Origin: DAIOEK01 sp963721445
GTDB taxonomy: Bacteria > Chloroflexota > Anaerolineae > Anaerolineales > Anaerolineaceae
Length of the DNA stretch: 64,000 bases
Reading direction: 5' to 3'
Assembly (NCBI GenBank): GCA_963721445.1
Contig: CAVRIZ010000008.1
Span: 310,001-374,000 of the forward strand
The position numbers and the translations under genes are program-made. Shown one piece after another: positions 1 through 9,414 of the stretch; position 1 is the stretch's first letter, and the number at the start of each line of letters is the position of its first letter. Below the pieces are notes generated by a model, which was given only the letters and a program-made list of their open reading frames with translations, did no database searches and was not told the origin of the DNA.

Positions 1-2
1 AC

Positions 3-2341
3 CCCAAAAAGATCAATCCTGTTATCCCGGTCGATCTGGTAGTTGATCACTCTTACAAATCGATTTTTTCGGGTCAGCCGATTCAAAACAAAAAAACCAG
101 GAAATGGAATACCAGCGTAATAAGGAACGGTATTCATTTCTGAAATGGGCTCAACAAGAATTCTCCAATCTGCGAATCATTCCACCCGGCGGAGGAATTG
201 TACACCAGGTAAATCTTGAATACCTCGCGCAGGTAGCCCAGGTGCGTTCAGCTGGTAATCAAAAATGGGTTCAAGCGGAGACATTGGTCGGAACAGACTC
301 GCATACATCCATGATAAACGGGTTGGGTGTGCTCGGTTGGGGCGTAGGAGGGATAGAGGCTATTGCGGCGATGCTCGGGCAGCCTGTTGAAGTGATCCTG
401 CCGGATGTCGTCGGGGTCGAATTGACAGGTCAGCTAAAACCCGGGACATTGCCTACAGATATTGTCCTTACACTCACCCATTTATTACGCAAAGTTGGTG
501 TTGTGAATAAAATGGTCGAATTTTTTGGGCCATCGGTTTCCGATTTGAGTGTTGCCGACCGGGCGATGATGGCCAACATGGCTCCGGAATACGGCGCTAC
601 CGCTGCCTATTTCCCTGTAGATGATCGAACCCTCGAATATCTGTATGATACTGGCCGAAAACCTGAGGAAGTTGAGTTGGTTAAAGCGTATTTTCTCGCA
701 CAAGATTTATTCCGTGATGACGATTCACCAGATCCTGATTATTCGCAAATCGTGCGTCTTAACCTCTCTGAAGTAGAACCCTCCCTGGCAGGGCCAAAGC
801 GACCGCAAGACCTGGTGAGGTTATCCTCTGTTGCAGAAAGCTTTAAGAGCTCGTTATTGACACCGGTCAGTCAGTTGGGGTATGGTGTCTCTGATCTCGA
901 TAATTCACAACCTGTATTGATTAATCTCCAGAATCGAAGCTACGCATTGGAGCATGGATCGGTTGTTATTGCGGCGATCACTTCCTGCACCAATACCAGC
1001 AATCCAACCGCGATGATATCAGCCGGTTTATTGGCAAAGAAAGCAGTTGAATTGGGCTTAACTACCAGTCCGGCCATCAAAACCAGTTTTACACCTGGTT
1101 CACCTGTGGTCGTTGATTATCTTCAAAAGGCTGGTTTATTGCATTACTTGGAAGCGCTTGGTTTTTATGTCAATGGCTTTGGGTGTGCCACGTGTATCGG
1201 AAACTCTGGACCCCTCGCTCCCGAGGTTGTTCGAGCGATTGAGGAACACCATCTGATCGCCGCCGCAGTTCTTTCCGGAAACAGGAATTTTGAAGGTAGG
1301 ATCCACCCAAACGTACAGGCTAATTATCTTGCTTCACCAGCTCTTGTGGTAGCATTCGCCTTAGCAGGCTCAATTCGAGTGGATTTGGAAAACCAGCCGA
1401 TCGGGATTTCCGGGTTGGGGAAGGAAGTGTTCTTCGAGGATATCTGGCCAACCGAAGATGAAGTTAGTACCCTGGTGATGAAAGCGGTAAACCCAGGTTC
1501 TTATCTTAGTAATCGAAATAAATTATATGAAGGTGACCAGCTTTGGTCCGCGTTGGATGCGCCTCAGGGAGTACTGTATCCTTGGGATCTCTCTTCTTCC
1601 TATCTAAAGGAGACCCCATTCTGTGAACCGATGTCTCAATTACAAGATGAGATCCTTCGAGCACGGGCGCTGGCAGTCTTTGGCGATTCCATCACAACGG
1701 ATCATATCTCGCCTGCAGGAGCCATCTCAATAAATACGCCGGCAGCCGATTATCTTCTCGATCTGGGTATTTCGCCGCGCGAATTCAATACCTACGGTTC
1801 CCGTCGAGGGAACCATGAGGTGATGGCTCGCGGCACGTTTGCGAATATCCGGTTGAAGAACAAGTTGCTCCATGGAAAAGAAGGTGGTTTTACCATCCAT
1901 TTCCCGGATATACCGGGAGATGACCATTTTCGATGCGGCAGAACACTATCGGTCAGAGGGGATTCCGCTGATCATCCTCGCCGGAAAGGAATACGGGACA
2001 GGGTCCAGCCGGGATTGGGCTGCCAAAGGACCTCGATTACTCGGAGTACGTGCAGTCATCGCTGAATCATTTGAACGTATTCACCGATCCAACCTCGTGG
2101 GAATGGGTATTCTACCCCTTGTTTACCAGGATGGGATGAATGCCGAATCACTTGGATTGACCGGTTCGGAAGAATTCACGATTACTCGGATTAAACCAAC
2201 TGTCCACAAACTGCTTCTGTTCTGGTAACTGTTTCGACCGCGACAACAGTTCAAACATTTCGAACGACAGCATTGGTCCAGTCGGAATACGAGAAGGAAT
2301 GCTTGAGAAGAGGCGGGATATTCCAGATGTTTAACCTATGA
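3..2341 (+). CDS. acnA: Aconitate hydratase, 5'-truncated by the window and frameshifted
   Basis: Aconitase interconverts citrate and isocitrate in the TCA cycle using a [4Fe-4S] cluster. The cluster ligands are visible as SCTNTSNP and GCATCIGNSGPL, and the C-terminal swivel domain has FGDSITTDHISPAG and GTGSSRDWAAKG. The gene enters from the left edge, already past its N-terminal region. Three frames must be joined: frame 3 to about 90 (PVIPVDLVVDHS), frame 2 to about 1915, frame 3 to about 2215, then frame 2 again ending with LRRGGIFQMFNL and a stop at 2339-2341. The first break lies in a run of seven A. Every piece is well conserved, so assembly indels are likelier than decay. Family assignment is very secure; whether the gene is intact in the organism is not. 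Confidence 0.9.
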
Positions 2342-2376
2342 TAGGCTGTGAAATGATCGCCAGTTAAACACTATTC

Positions 2377-2406
2377 TTGACAAATGAATGGGTTATCTGA
2401 TAATAT
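2377..2406 (+). promoter_or_regulatory. Putative sigma-70-type promoter of the cysK operon
   Basis: TTGACA at 2377-2382, an 18-nt spacer, then TAATAT at 2401-2406. It lies 36 nt after the aconitase stop and would give an untranslated leader of roughly 195 nt before cysK. Confidence 0.55.
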
Positions 2407-2467
2407 TTATAAATATTATGATAACAATCCAGCAAATTAACCTCACTTTTCTTTGCATCTGTCCACA

Positions 2468-2538
2468 GCGGGTAGGAAACTAACCGCTGCTGGTGTAGTT
2501 GTATTCCCACACCCCACCAGAGCGGCTTCCTAACCCGC
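2468..2538 (+). promoter_or_regulatory. Long imperfect hairpin in the cysK leader
   Basis: GCGGGT-AGGAA (2468-2478) can pair with TTCCTAACCCGC (2527-2538), and CCGCTGCTGGTG (2484-2495) with CACCAGAGCGG (2515-2525), leaving small bulges and a loop around 2496-2514. The paired arms are about 22 bp in total inside a leader that otherwise has no coding content. I do not recognise it as a T-box or S-box. It could be a regulatory RNA element for sulfur metabolism, or only a structured leader. Confidence 0.45.
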
Positions 2539-2606
2539 GTTGAACCCTGGCTGGGGTGTATTGTTTTAATATTTCCCTTTAACTTGAGAAAATGGAGCAT
2601 AAATAA

Positions 2607-3539
2607 ATGAAGATCGCGAATACTGTTACCGAATTGGTCGGAAACACTCCCCTTGTTCGTATCAACCGTCTGGCGGCTAACCTGCCCGCCCAGGTGGTGG
2701 CCAAATTGAAGTTTTATAATCCTGCCCATAGTGTAAAAGACCGCATTGGACTCGCCATGGTCGAGGCGGCCGAGAAGGCTGGTCTGATCAAAGCAGACAC
2801 TATACTGCTGGAACCCACCTCTGGGAACACCGGGATCGCCCTGGCATTTGTCTCCGCCGCGCGAGGATACAGACTGGCACTGACAATGCCTGAAACCATG
2901 AGTAAAGAGCGCCGAATGCTGCTGCGCGCCTATGGTGCGGAGTTGGTATTGACACCTGGAACCGAAGGCATGGCTGGCGCGATCAAGCGCGCCGAAGAGA
3001 TGGCTGCTGCTGACCCGCGTTACCTTATCCTGCAGCAATTCAAGAATCCCGCCAATCCAGAGGTTCACCGCCGCACCACCGCCGAGGAAATATGGCGTGA
3101 TACGGATGGCAAAGTGGACATCCTGATATCCGGCGTCGGCACCGGTGGGACGATCACTGGTGTGGGAGAAGTCATCAAATCCCGCAAACCCTCGTTCAAG
3201 GCTATCGCCGTCGAACCAGACGCGTCGCCCGTCCTCTCAGGCGGACCAAAAGGTCCACACCCTATTCAGGGTATCGGTGCCGGTTTTGTGCCGGATGTAT
3301 TGAACACAAAAATATATGACGAGATTATCCGGGTGACGAATGACAATGCGTTCGGTATTGCCCGCCGGATGGCAAAGGAAGAAGGCTTGCTGGTGGGTAT
3401 TTCCAGCGGCGCGGCTGTCTGGGCAGCGCTGCAGGTGGCAGCTCGTCCCGAGAATGCAGGTAAATTGATCATTGTGATTATCCCCTCTTTTGGGGAACGC
3501 TATCTATCCACTCCCTTATTTGCCAACCTGGCAGATTGA
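2607..3539 (+). CDS. cysK: Cysteine synthase (O-acetylserine sulfhydrylase)
   Basis: A PLP enzyme that replaces the acetyl group of O-acetylserine with sulfide to make cysteine. The 310-residue length is normal. Visible motifs are the PLP lysine in NPAHSVKDR (about residue 43), the TSGNTG substrate loop, the phosphate-binding GTGGT loop near residue 178, and the conserved serine region GISSGA near 265. It starts at ATG 2607 after a long structured leader and is followed 9 nt later by cysE, the enzyme that makes its substrate, so the pair forms a cysteine biosynthesis operon. The exact sulfur donor, or cystathionine beta-synthase-like side activity, cannot be told from sequence. Confidence 0.95.
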   Translation: MKIANTVTELVGNTPLVRINRLAANLPAQVVAKLKFYNPAHSVKDRIGLAMVEAAEKAGLIKADTILLEPTSGNTGIALAFVSAARGYRLALTMPETMSKERRMLLRAYGAELVLTPGTEGMAGAIKRAEEMAAADPRYLILQQFKNPANPEVHRRTTAEEIWRDTDGKVDILISGVGTGGTITGVGEVIKSRKPSFKAIAVEPDASPVLSGGPKGPHPIQGIGAGFVPDVLNTKIYDEIIRVTNDNAFGIARRMAKEEGLLVGISSGAAVWAALQVAARPENAGKLIIVIIPSFGERYLSTPLFANLAD

Positions 3540-3548
3540 GGAAATCCC

Positions 3549-4282
3549 ATGCTGAAAACCTTTCATGGTGATGTCAAATCGATCTATGACCGCGACCCGG
3601 CTGCCCGTACAACCCTGGAAGTGATCCTCTGTTATCCGGGGTTGCAGGCAGTCTGGGGGTACCGCATCTCACACTGGCTCTGGCGACATGGGCTGAAATT
3701 GCTCGGACGTTGGAGTTCCCAGATCACCCGCTGGTTCACCGGCATTGAGATCCATCCTGGCGCGACCATCGGACCGAGCTTCTTCATTGATCACGGCATG
3801 GGAGTCGTGATCGGTGAGACCGCCGAGATCGGAACGAATGTCACCCTCTATCACGGGGTGACCCTGGGTGGAGTGAGTTTGAATAAAGGCAAGCGCCATC
3901 CGTACCCTGGAAGATGGAGTGGTTGTCGGCGCTGGCGCAAAGATCCTGGGCGCGATAACCATCGGAGCTGGCAGCCGGATTGGAGCGAACTCAGTAGTCG
4001 TAAAATCGGTACCACCCAACTCGGTGGTGGTAGGTATACCGGGACAGGTCGTTTCCCGAACGCACACGCTTACCGCTTGGGAAACCAGATCTGGAACATG
4101 ACCTCTTGCCCGATATGGTCGGCACAACCCTTATCAACCTGATGAACCGGATGGAAAAACTGGAAGGACAATTACATTTGCAGAAGAATGGTTCCGCTCC
4201 GCACATGTACCTGAGGAAGGTGTGTGGCGAGGGACGGATTTCCACATATAATTGGATAGATAAATACGGAGGGGACCTATGA
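3549..4282 (+). CDS. cysE: Serine O-acetyltransferase, two frameshifts
   Basis: Acetylates serine with acetyl-CoA, the committed step before CysK. The N-terminal part carries the left-handed beta-helix signature of hexapeptide acyltransferases (IHPGATIGPSFFIDHGMGVV, then IGTNVTLYHGVTLGG). The reading frame breaks near 3900 (after NKGKRHP) and continues in another frame with TLEDGVVVGAGAKILGAI and VVGIPG. It breaks again near 4080 and ends in a third frame with DLEHDLLPDM to a stop at 4280-4282. That last frame overlaps the ATG of the next gene (ATGA), the expected operon junction, which argues that the indels are assembly errors and the gene is functional. Confidence 0.88.
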
Positions 4283-5160
4283 CTACGGTCAAAGTCTATT
4301 TGATGAAATCCCTGGTGGACGGCGGACAGGGCGGAAATCCAGCGGGAGTGGTTCTGGAAGCTGACTCGCTTAACTATGCCGATATGCAAATCGTGGCAGC
4401 CAGAGTCGGTGTGTCAGAGACGGCATTTTTGTCTAGATCCAAGATAGCAACGTATAAATTGGATTTCTTCACCCCCGCCCGACAAATTCCTCACTGTGGA
4501 CATGCCACCATCGCTGCGTTTTGCCTTCTCTCCCATTCAGGGGTATTGAAGGATGGGCAATACACCAAACAGACGATCGATGGTATTCGCATAATCCAGA
4601 TATCCGCCGGAATTGCTTTCATGGAACAGAAACCACCTCACTATTTGATTCCGCTGGAAAAAGGGGTGGAGCTATCTGCCATCAGCCATTCCCTCTCCTT
4701 ACATACACCAGATCTCTGGCAAATTCATCCACCTTTGGCGGTCCATACCGGGAACCGATTCCTGATCATTCCGTTGCCGGACTTACGCACCTTGAAATCC
4801 ATTCAACCCATATTTTCTGAAATCGAGCGGATCAGTGAAACACTGGATTGTATCGGGTTCTATCCCTTTGCACTGGAAACCAACTTGCCTGACCGGGTTG
4901 CCAGTGCCCGTATGTTTGCGCCCCGTTTTGGTATTCTGGAAGAATCCGCCACGGGAACTGCCGCCGGACCCCTGGCTGGATACCTCTACGATAAGATGAA
5001 TATTCAAGCAAAGTCGTACTATCTCGAACAGGGTTGGGAAATGGCAGTTCCGTCACCCAGCCTGATCCAGATCCAAACTAAAACGACGGAAAAGCAGATA
5101 AGCCAGATCATGGTGGGAGGAAGAGCCATCATTGACCGGGAATTGACCATATCAATCTAA
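4279..5160 (+). CDS. PhzF family isomerase-like protein
   Basis: A 293-residue member of the PhzF/DAP-epimerase-like fold. PhzF itself isomerises an intermediate of phenazine biosynthesis, but most members have unknown substrates. Recognisable blocks are the N-terminal GNPAGVVLEA, the conserved SETAFL, and FFTPARQIPHCGHATIA near residues 58-75. The second half has the paired motif ARMFAPRFGILEESATGTAAG. The start overlaps the cysE stop by ATGA, so it is translationally coupled to cysK-cysE. A link to amino acid metabolism is an inference from this coupling; no other phenazine gene is present. Confidence 0.85.
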   Translation: MTTVKVYLMKSLVDGGQGGNPAGVVLEADSLNYADMQIVAARVGVSETAFLSRSKIATYKLDFFTPARQIPHCGHATIAAFCLLSHSGVLKDGQYTKQTIDGIRIIQISAGIAFMEQKPPHYLIPLEKGVELSAISHSLSLHTPDLWQIHPPLAVHTGNRFLIIPLPDLRTLKSIQPIFSEIERISETLDCIGFYPFALETNLPDRVASARMFAPRFGILEESATGTAAGPLAGYLYDKMNIQAKSYYLEQGWEMAVPSPSLIQIQTKTTEKQISQIMVGGRAIIDRELTISI

Positions 5161-5189
5161 TAAGTCCCGTATAACCATGTGTACAGGGC

Positions 5190-5219
5190 TTGTAAAATAC
5201 ACTCTCATCTTTCTATAAT
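5190..5219 (+). promoter_or_regulatory. Putative promoter of the CBS-domain gene
   Basis: TTGTAA at 5190-5195, an 18-nt spacer and TATAAT at 5214-5219, giving a leader of about 30 nt that contains the AAAGGAGAG ribosome site. Confidence 0.5.
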
Positions 5220-5253
5220 AAAGTAGCGGGTTCACACACCGAAAGGAGAGTAT

Positions 5254-5697
5254 ATGGCACTGGTAAAACATTTACTGGAGAGAAAAGGGAAAGTAGTCTG
5301 GTCAATTCCATCATCCACCACGGTTGCGGAGGCGTTGAAATTGCTTGAAAAACACGATATTGGCGCAATGCCGGTCGTGGATGGGGACAAATTGGTGGGC
5401 ATTCTGTCTGAACGCGACCTGGTTCGAAAAATGGCAGGCGCAGGAAAGATGGACTTCACTGCCCCAATCCGGGAGATCATGATCACCAATGTTTATTTTG
5501 TGGAGACGAATAACAGCGTGGAAGAATGCATGAAATTGATGACCACCAAGCACATCCGCCACTTGCCCGTTGTGGAGAAGCAAAAAGTGGTTGGGGTTAT
5601 TTCGATTGGCGATCTGGTTAAGGAGATCATCGCTGACCGTGAATCAACCATAAAAAGTCTGGAAAATTATATTACCGGTCAACACATTGTGGGGTAA
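5254..5697 (+). CDS. Two-CBS-domain protein
   Basis: A 147-residue protein that is almost entirely a tandem CBS pair. CBS1 covers about residues 15-65 (AEALKLLEKHDIGAMPVVD, then GILSERDLVR) and CBS2 about 75-135 (VEECMKLMTTKHIRHLPVVE, then GVISIGDLVKEII). Such pairs bind adenine nucleotides and act as stand-alone energy or ligand sensors; the partner is unknown. ATG 5254 has a strong GAAAGGAGAG site 5 nt upstream, its own promoter at 5190-5219, and a terminator after it, so it is a single-gene unit. Confidence 0.9.
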   Translation: MALVKHLLERKGKVVWSIPSSTTVAEALKLLEKHDIGAMPVVDGDKLVGILSERDLVRKMAGAGKMDFTAPIREIMITNVYFVETNNSVEECMKLMTTKHIRHLPVVEKQKVVGVISIGDLVKEIIADRESTIKSLENYITGQHIVG

Positions 5698-5720
5698 GTT
5701 ATTTGTGCAAATTTGAGGCA

Positions 5721-5757
5721 CCTCCCGGAAAATTCTACCCGGGAGGTTTTCATTTTA
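5721..5757 (+). terminator. Rho-independent terminator after the CBS gene
   Basis: Perfect 8-bp stem CCTCCCGG (5721-5728) / CCGGGAGG (5739-5746) with a 10-nt loop, followed by TTTTCATTTT. It separates this gene from the convergent MFS gene. Confidence 0.85.
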
Positions 5758-7041
5758 CTCAACAACATTCGCCGTTTGAAGCGGTTTTATCATTGCGCCG
5801 CCAGGTTCCTGGTCATCCAGGGTAGCCACTTCGCGGATCAAAATCAGGCCAGCCGCCATCAACACACAGATGATGGCACCTGCTCTGAACCAGAGCTGAA
5901 TACCAAATCGGTCGGATAGAGGTCCTGCGAGGATCATCCCGATCGGGGTCATGGCAGTGGCGAAACTGCTCATCATGGTCATCACTCTTCCCTGTTTATT
6001 CTTATCCACTTTCGATTGAATGATGGCGAATAGAGGTCCATTCGTCAAAGGCATCATGAAACCGACCATCCACGATCCGACCAACGCTATCCAGAATAAT
6101 GCCGAGGGTGCTATTCCGATCAACATCACACCTATTCCCATACCCAGGATACCAATTCCACTGGTGTACACCTTGCGTTTGAATCCACCCCAGATGCCAA
6201 GAGATAAGCCACCGATCACGATACCGATCCCGGAGACCGATTCGATCCATGAGAACTCGAGCGCGCCGCCGCCAAAATGCTTGCTAACAAGCAAAGGCAT
6301 CAGGGCAAAAGCTGGATTGATGAGCAAATTGATCACAACTGCCATCACCATAACGATCATTAAACCCTTCCACGCCCATACATAAACGAAACCTTCTTTG
6401 ACATCCAGCAGAATCGTTTTAAATGGAGAGCTAGCGTCCATCTCTGTGTCATGTTTCGGTTGTGGAATGACAACAAACAGTAATGGCAGGATGGCGAGCA
6501 GCGCCGTAATGATATCAACGCTCAACACCCACTGCAGATCCAGCGCATTCATCAACAAGGCTCCTAACGGAGGAGCCACGATATTCATCGCACCCTGGAC
6601 AGCCTGGTTGAGGCCGGCAACCCGCGATAAATGCTCATCGGGGACCAATAGAGACGTGGATGATTGCATCGCAGGCCAATGGAAGGCTGAGCCAAGTGAA
6701 CGCAGGAACATCGCCACATACACATGCCAGGGTTGTAGTAACCCGTTCCACGCGATCAAAACCAACGCCAGGGTGACCAGGGCAGTTCCACCATCCGCCA
6801 GGATCATGATCACTTTACGATTGACCCGATCAACGATGGCTCCGGCGAACGGACCTAAAAAGACCTGCGGCAGTAATGCTACCAGCGTAGCCATCGCCAG
6901 GATGGTTGCGCTGCCCGTCGTCTTTGTCAGCCACCAGACGAGGGCGAACTGTACCAGTGCGCTTCCAAGCAGAGAGAAAGATTGTCCAGCCCAGATGGCG
7001 CCAAAAGTGGTTTTCCAATTTTTGTTGATTGTTTCTGTCAT
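5755..7041 (-). CDS. MFS efflux transporter (DHA3-type)
   Basis: A 428-residue integral membrane protein with about 12 hydrophobic segments, starting MTETINKNWKTTFGAIWAGQ. The conserved loop GPFAGAIVDRVNRKVIMI between TM2 and TM3 is the MFS motif A variant typical of the DHA3 group (macrolide, enterobactin and other drug exporters), with the matching SDRFG loop near the C-terminus. It most likely exports a small molecule by proton antiport; the substrate cannot be called. It is transcribed toward the CBS gene and ends in the shared terminator region. GAGGAAAAA lies just before ATG 7041. The upstream regulatory pair on the same strand could control it. Confidence 0.88.
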   Translation of the reverse strand: MTETINKNWKTTFGAIWAGQSFSLLGSALVQFALVWWLTKTTGSATILAMATLVALLPQVFLGPFAGAIVDRVNRKVIMILADGGTALVTLALVLIAWNGLLQPWHVYVAMFLRSLGSAFHWPAMQSSTSLLVPDEHLSRVAGLNQAVQGAMNIVAPPLGALLMNALDLQWVLSVDIITALLAILPLLFVVIPQPKHDTEMDASSPFKTILLDVKEGFVYVWAWKGLMIVMVMAVVINLLINPAFALMPLLVSKHFGGGALEFSWIESVSGIGIVIGGLSLGIWGGFKRKVYTSGIGILGMGIGVMLIGIAPSALFWIALVGSWMVGFMMPLTNGPLFAIIQSKVDKNKQGRVMTMMSSFATAMTPIGMILAGPLSDRFGIQLWFRAGAIICVLMAAGLILIREVATLDDQEPGGAMIKPLQTANVVE

Positions 7042-7128
7042 TTTTTCCTCAGCTAAGTTGCATACGAAGAACTCCTCGATCAGGTTGCATCCAGTCGAAC
7101 AGGTTGTCCGCTATATGAAATAGTTGTT

Positions 7129-7527
7129 TTATTCGATAAATATTTCCACGTGCTCGCGATCTTCATCGTCATACACATCGATCATCTGACCAGTTTCTCC
7201 CTTTTTCGCCGCCTGGATAAATTCGGAGAGATCCATTCCCTCCAACTCAGGAGAGAAACGAGCGCCCATTTTCATTCCGGCGTTCACCAAACCCAGGGGC
7301 AAGCGAATATTCACTTTGGTTTTTCCGCTTTCCGTATCTGAGACATGGATCCGGCACCATTTCCCCTCACCTCCAAACGGGTGGGAAGGTCGACCGTCAG
7401 GTTGTGGCGAATTGGGTCGTTTGGATTGCATTTCCAGCAGATCCAACAATTGCAACCCTTCTTCCGGGGAGATTTTTCCCTCCTGGATCATGCGTAAAAT
7501 CCTGGCTCGTTCGTCAATGGCTGTCAT
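7129..7527 (-). CDS. SHOCT-like/DUF2089-linked small protein
   Basis: A 132-residue soluble protein. The first 35 residues (ERARILRMIQEGKISPEEGLQLLDLL) form a SHOCT-like helical hairpin; the same motif ends the neighbouring DUF2089 protein. A charged, hydrophilic region follows with VNIRLPLGLVNAGMK near residue 75 and an acidic C-terminus. It lies 7 nt downstream of the DUF2089 gene and is clearly co-transcribed. Proteins of this layout are found with DUF2089 regulators, often as DUF4097-type or membrane-stress accessories. A function in sensing or signal transfer is inference. Confidence 0.7.
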   Translation of the reverse strand: MTAIDERARILRMIQEGKISPEEGLQLLDLLEMQSKRPNSPQPDGRPSHPFGGEGKWCRIHVSDTESGKTKVNIRLPLGLVNAGMKMGARFSPELEGMDLSEFIQAAKKGETGQMIDVYDDEDREHVEIFIE

Positions 7528-7534
7528 TCGTTCC

Positions 7535-7933
7535 TCACTTCTCTGATGTTAGCCCTTGCAGTAGTTGCTTTCCCTCAGCATATGTAATTTTCCCCTGTTC
7601 CATATCGTCGAGAATCCGTACTCGATCTTCAGCCGTCATCCGGAGAGCGGTTTCTTCCTTTCCGGGTTCGAATCCCAACGCGCGGATCACCTCAACCAGG
7701 CGGTTCCGCAGAGTGGGATAAGACATCTTAAGTTCATCTTCCATGCGATTAAGCTTGCCCTCACACCGCACGAAGGTTAAAACAAAATTGAGCTGCTCGG
7801 GGGATAGCACCGAAAAAGGACCAGTTGTACCAGTAAACCGTCCCTCGATGGTGGTGTCACACTGGCTGCAGTAATAGCGAGTGATGGTAAGGGTACTTCC
7901 GCAAACCGGACAATCACTCAAATTGTTTTTCAT
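7535..7933 (-). CDS. DUF2089 family zinc-ribbon/HTH regulator
   Basis: I place the start at ATG 7933 (MKNNLSDCPVCG): it has GGAGAGAT just upstream and lies downstream of the promoter at 8001-8028, whereas the longer alternative at 8011 would start inside the -10 region. The 132-residue protein has a zinc ribbon (CPVCG, then CSQC, residues 8-28) and an HTH-like block (LNRMEDELKMSYPTLRNRL). A C-terminal SHOCT-like hairpin follows (AEDRVRILDDMEQGKITYAE). These are family features of DUF2089, predicted transcription regulators. An operator-like palindrome abuts its own promoter, so autoregulation is likely. Confidence 0.8.
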   Translation of the reverse strand: MKNNLSDCPVCGSTLTITRYYCSQCDTTIEGRFTGTTGPFSVLSPEQLNFVLTFVRCEGKLNRMEDELKMSYPTLRNRLVEVIRALGFEPGKEETALRMTAEDRVRILDDMEQGKITYAEGKQLLQGLTSEK

Positions 7934-8000
7934 ATCATCTCTCCGAAAGAACTTCTGGATGGTATTCGAAATGAAAGTCATATTTGATTTCCTTGAAGTT

Positions 8001-8045
8001 ATTATAGGCAATATATTAATATTGTCAATAGTACACTTGTACTAT
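8001..8045 (-). promoter_or_regulatory. Promoter and palindromic operator of the DUF2089 operon
   Basis: On the minus strand TTGACA (8028-8023), a 16-nt spacer and TATAAT (8006-8001) form a near-consensus promoter. Immediately upstream and sharing one base with the -35 box is the perfect inverted repeat ATAGTACA-N2-TGTACTAT (8028-8045). A dimeric regulator bound there would touch RNA polymerase. Confidence 0.65.
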
Positions 8046-8183
8046 TTAACTTTTATAAACGTATATATCAATAATATTTAATCTACTACGAAAATTATCC
8101 GGGATGACACCTACTATCGGTTGTCTCCAGTCACTTGCCTGAATCATGCTATAGTATATGTATCCTGCCGGATTGGGTGATCG

Positions 8184-9414
8184 ATGCTCAATCGTCTTCT
8201 CCAAAACCGCCTTTCTGTCGTAAACCTCGTCTGCCTGTTCATGTTTGGCGCCGTATGTGCGCGCATGCTCCCCTTTTACCTGCCCACCGAAACCGGTCCG
8301 CTGGTGCTGGGTTTACTGGTTACTTACATTTTCCTTTTCTTCACACGTGGTTTATTCTCCCGCTGGCTTGGCTCGAATTACATTCATCTATATACAACCC
8401 TCCAAATGGGGATCGCATCCATCCTCCTGGTTGCCATCCCGAATGAAGAAGCGCCAACGGACTTCTTTTCCATTCTCCTGGTCACTCCCTGCATTCAGGT
8501 GATGACACTACCTTCCTGAAAAGCAGGGTGCTATTTGGGTTGGAGTACTGGCGTTCATGGTGTCGTTCTTGAACATCGCGTACTACCGGATCGGAGACAA
8601 TTCCTGGGAGGGGGTCGGATTCAGCCTGGCGTATGTTTCGGCGATGATCTTGGTTGCGGTGTTCACATCGGTGACTCGCCGCTCGGAGATAGAGCGTGAT
8701 CGTTCCAGAACATTACTGTCCGAGCTACAATCCGCGCACACGAAATTAGAGGAATACTCACAACGTGTGGAGCAGCTTGCCACTGTAGAAGAACGCAGCC
8801 GGATGGCGCGTGAACTGCATGATTCGGTCTCCCAGACCATCTTCAGCCTGACCATGACTGCCCAGGCTGCCCGATTACTGCTTGAACGGGACCCTTCCCG
8901 GGTCGCTGAACAGCTTGACCGTGTCCAGACACTCAGCAAGAATGCCCTGGCAGAGATGCGCACCCTCATCCAGCAGAGTAAACCCAACGTCGATTCGACA
9001 TCCAGTTTGGCTGACCTGCTTCGCCAGCACGCGGATGAGCGTCTGCGCCTGGATGGTTTGTCTGTCCACATCGATCTGCAGGGAGACGGTCGATTGCCTG
9101 TGGAGGTGGAGAACGGCTGGTTCCGGGTCGCCCAGGAAGCGTTGAATAATATCGTCAAACATGCAGGGGTCAGTGAAGCCTGGCTTACCCTTAACCTGGC
9201 TTCGGACCCGCCATTTTTATGCATCGAAGATCACGGCGCGGGTTTCGACCCATCCGCCAATTCGTTCGGTGGCGAACACATGGGTTTGCAGGGTATGCGA
9301 GATCGGATCCACGCGCTGGGCGGGAGCCTGACCGTTGAATCAATTCCGGGGCAGGGCACACGAATTCGGGTTGAGAACTTTGCAAAGCAGCTGGTGGAGG
9401 AAAACCATGCCTGA
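8184..9414 (+). CDS. NarL-type sensor histidine kinase, one frameshift
   Basis: The N-terminal part (8184 to about 8515) holds several membrane segments. The frame then shifts near 8515 (after QVMTLP) and continues EKQGAIWVGVLAF, so the sensor is a multi-pass membrane domain. A coiled linker follows, then the HisKA_3 block ERSRMARELHDSVSQTIFS with the phospho-accepting histidine. The HATPase domain shows the N box (EALNNIVKHAG) and G boxes (DHGAGFDP, GLQGMRDRIHALGG). The response regulator gene overlaps its stop by 8 nt, so the two form a cognate pair. The stimulus is unknown. The break is not in a long homopolymer, but the flanking protein is conserved on both sides. Confidence 0.88.

Noticed and set aside
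2364..3068. Open frame of 234 codons antisense to cysK and its leader
   Set aside because: Shadow of the cysK codons with no recognisable protein content.
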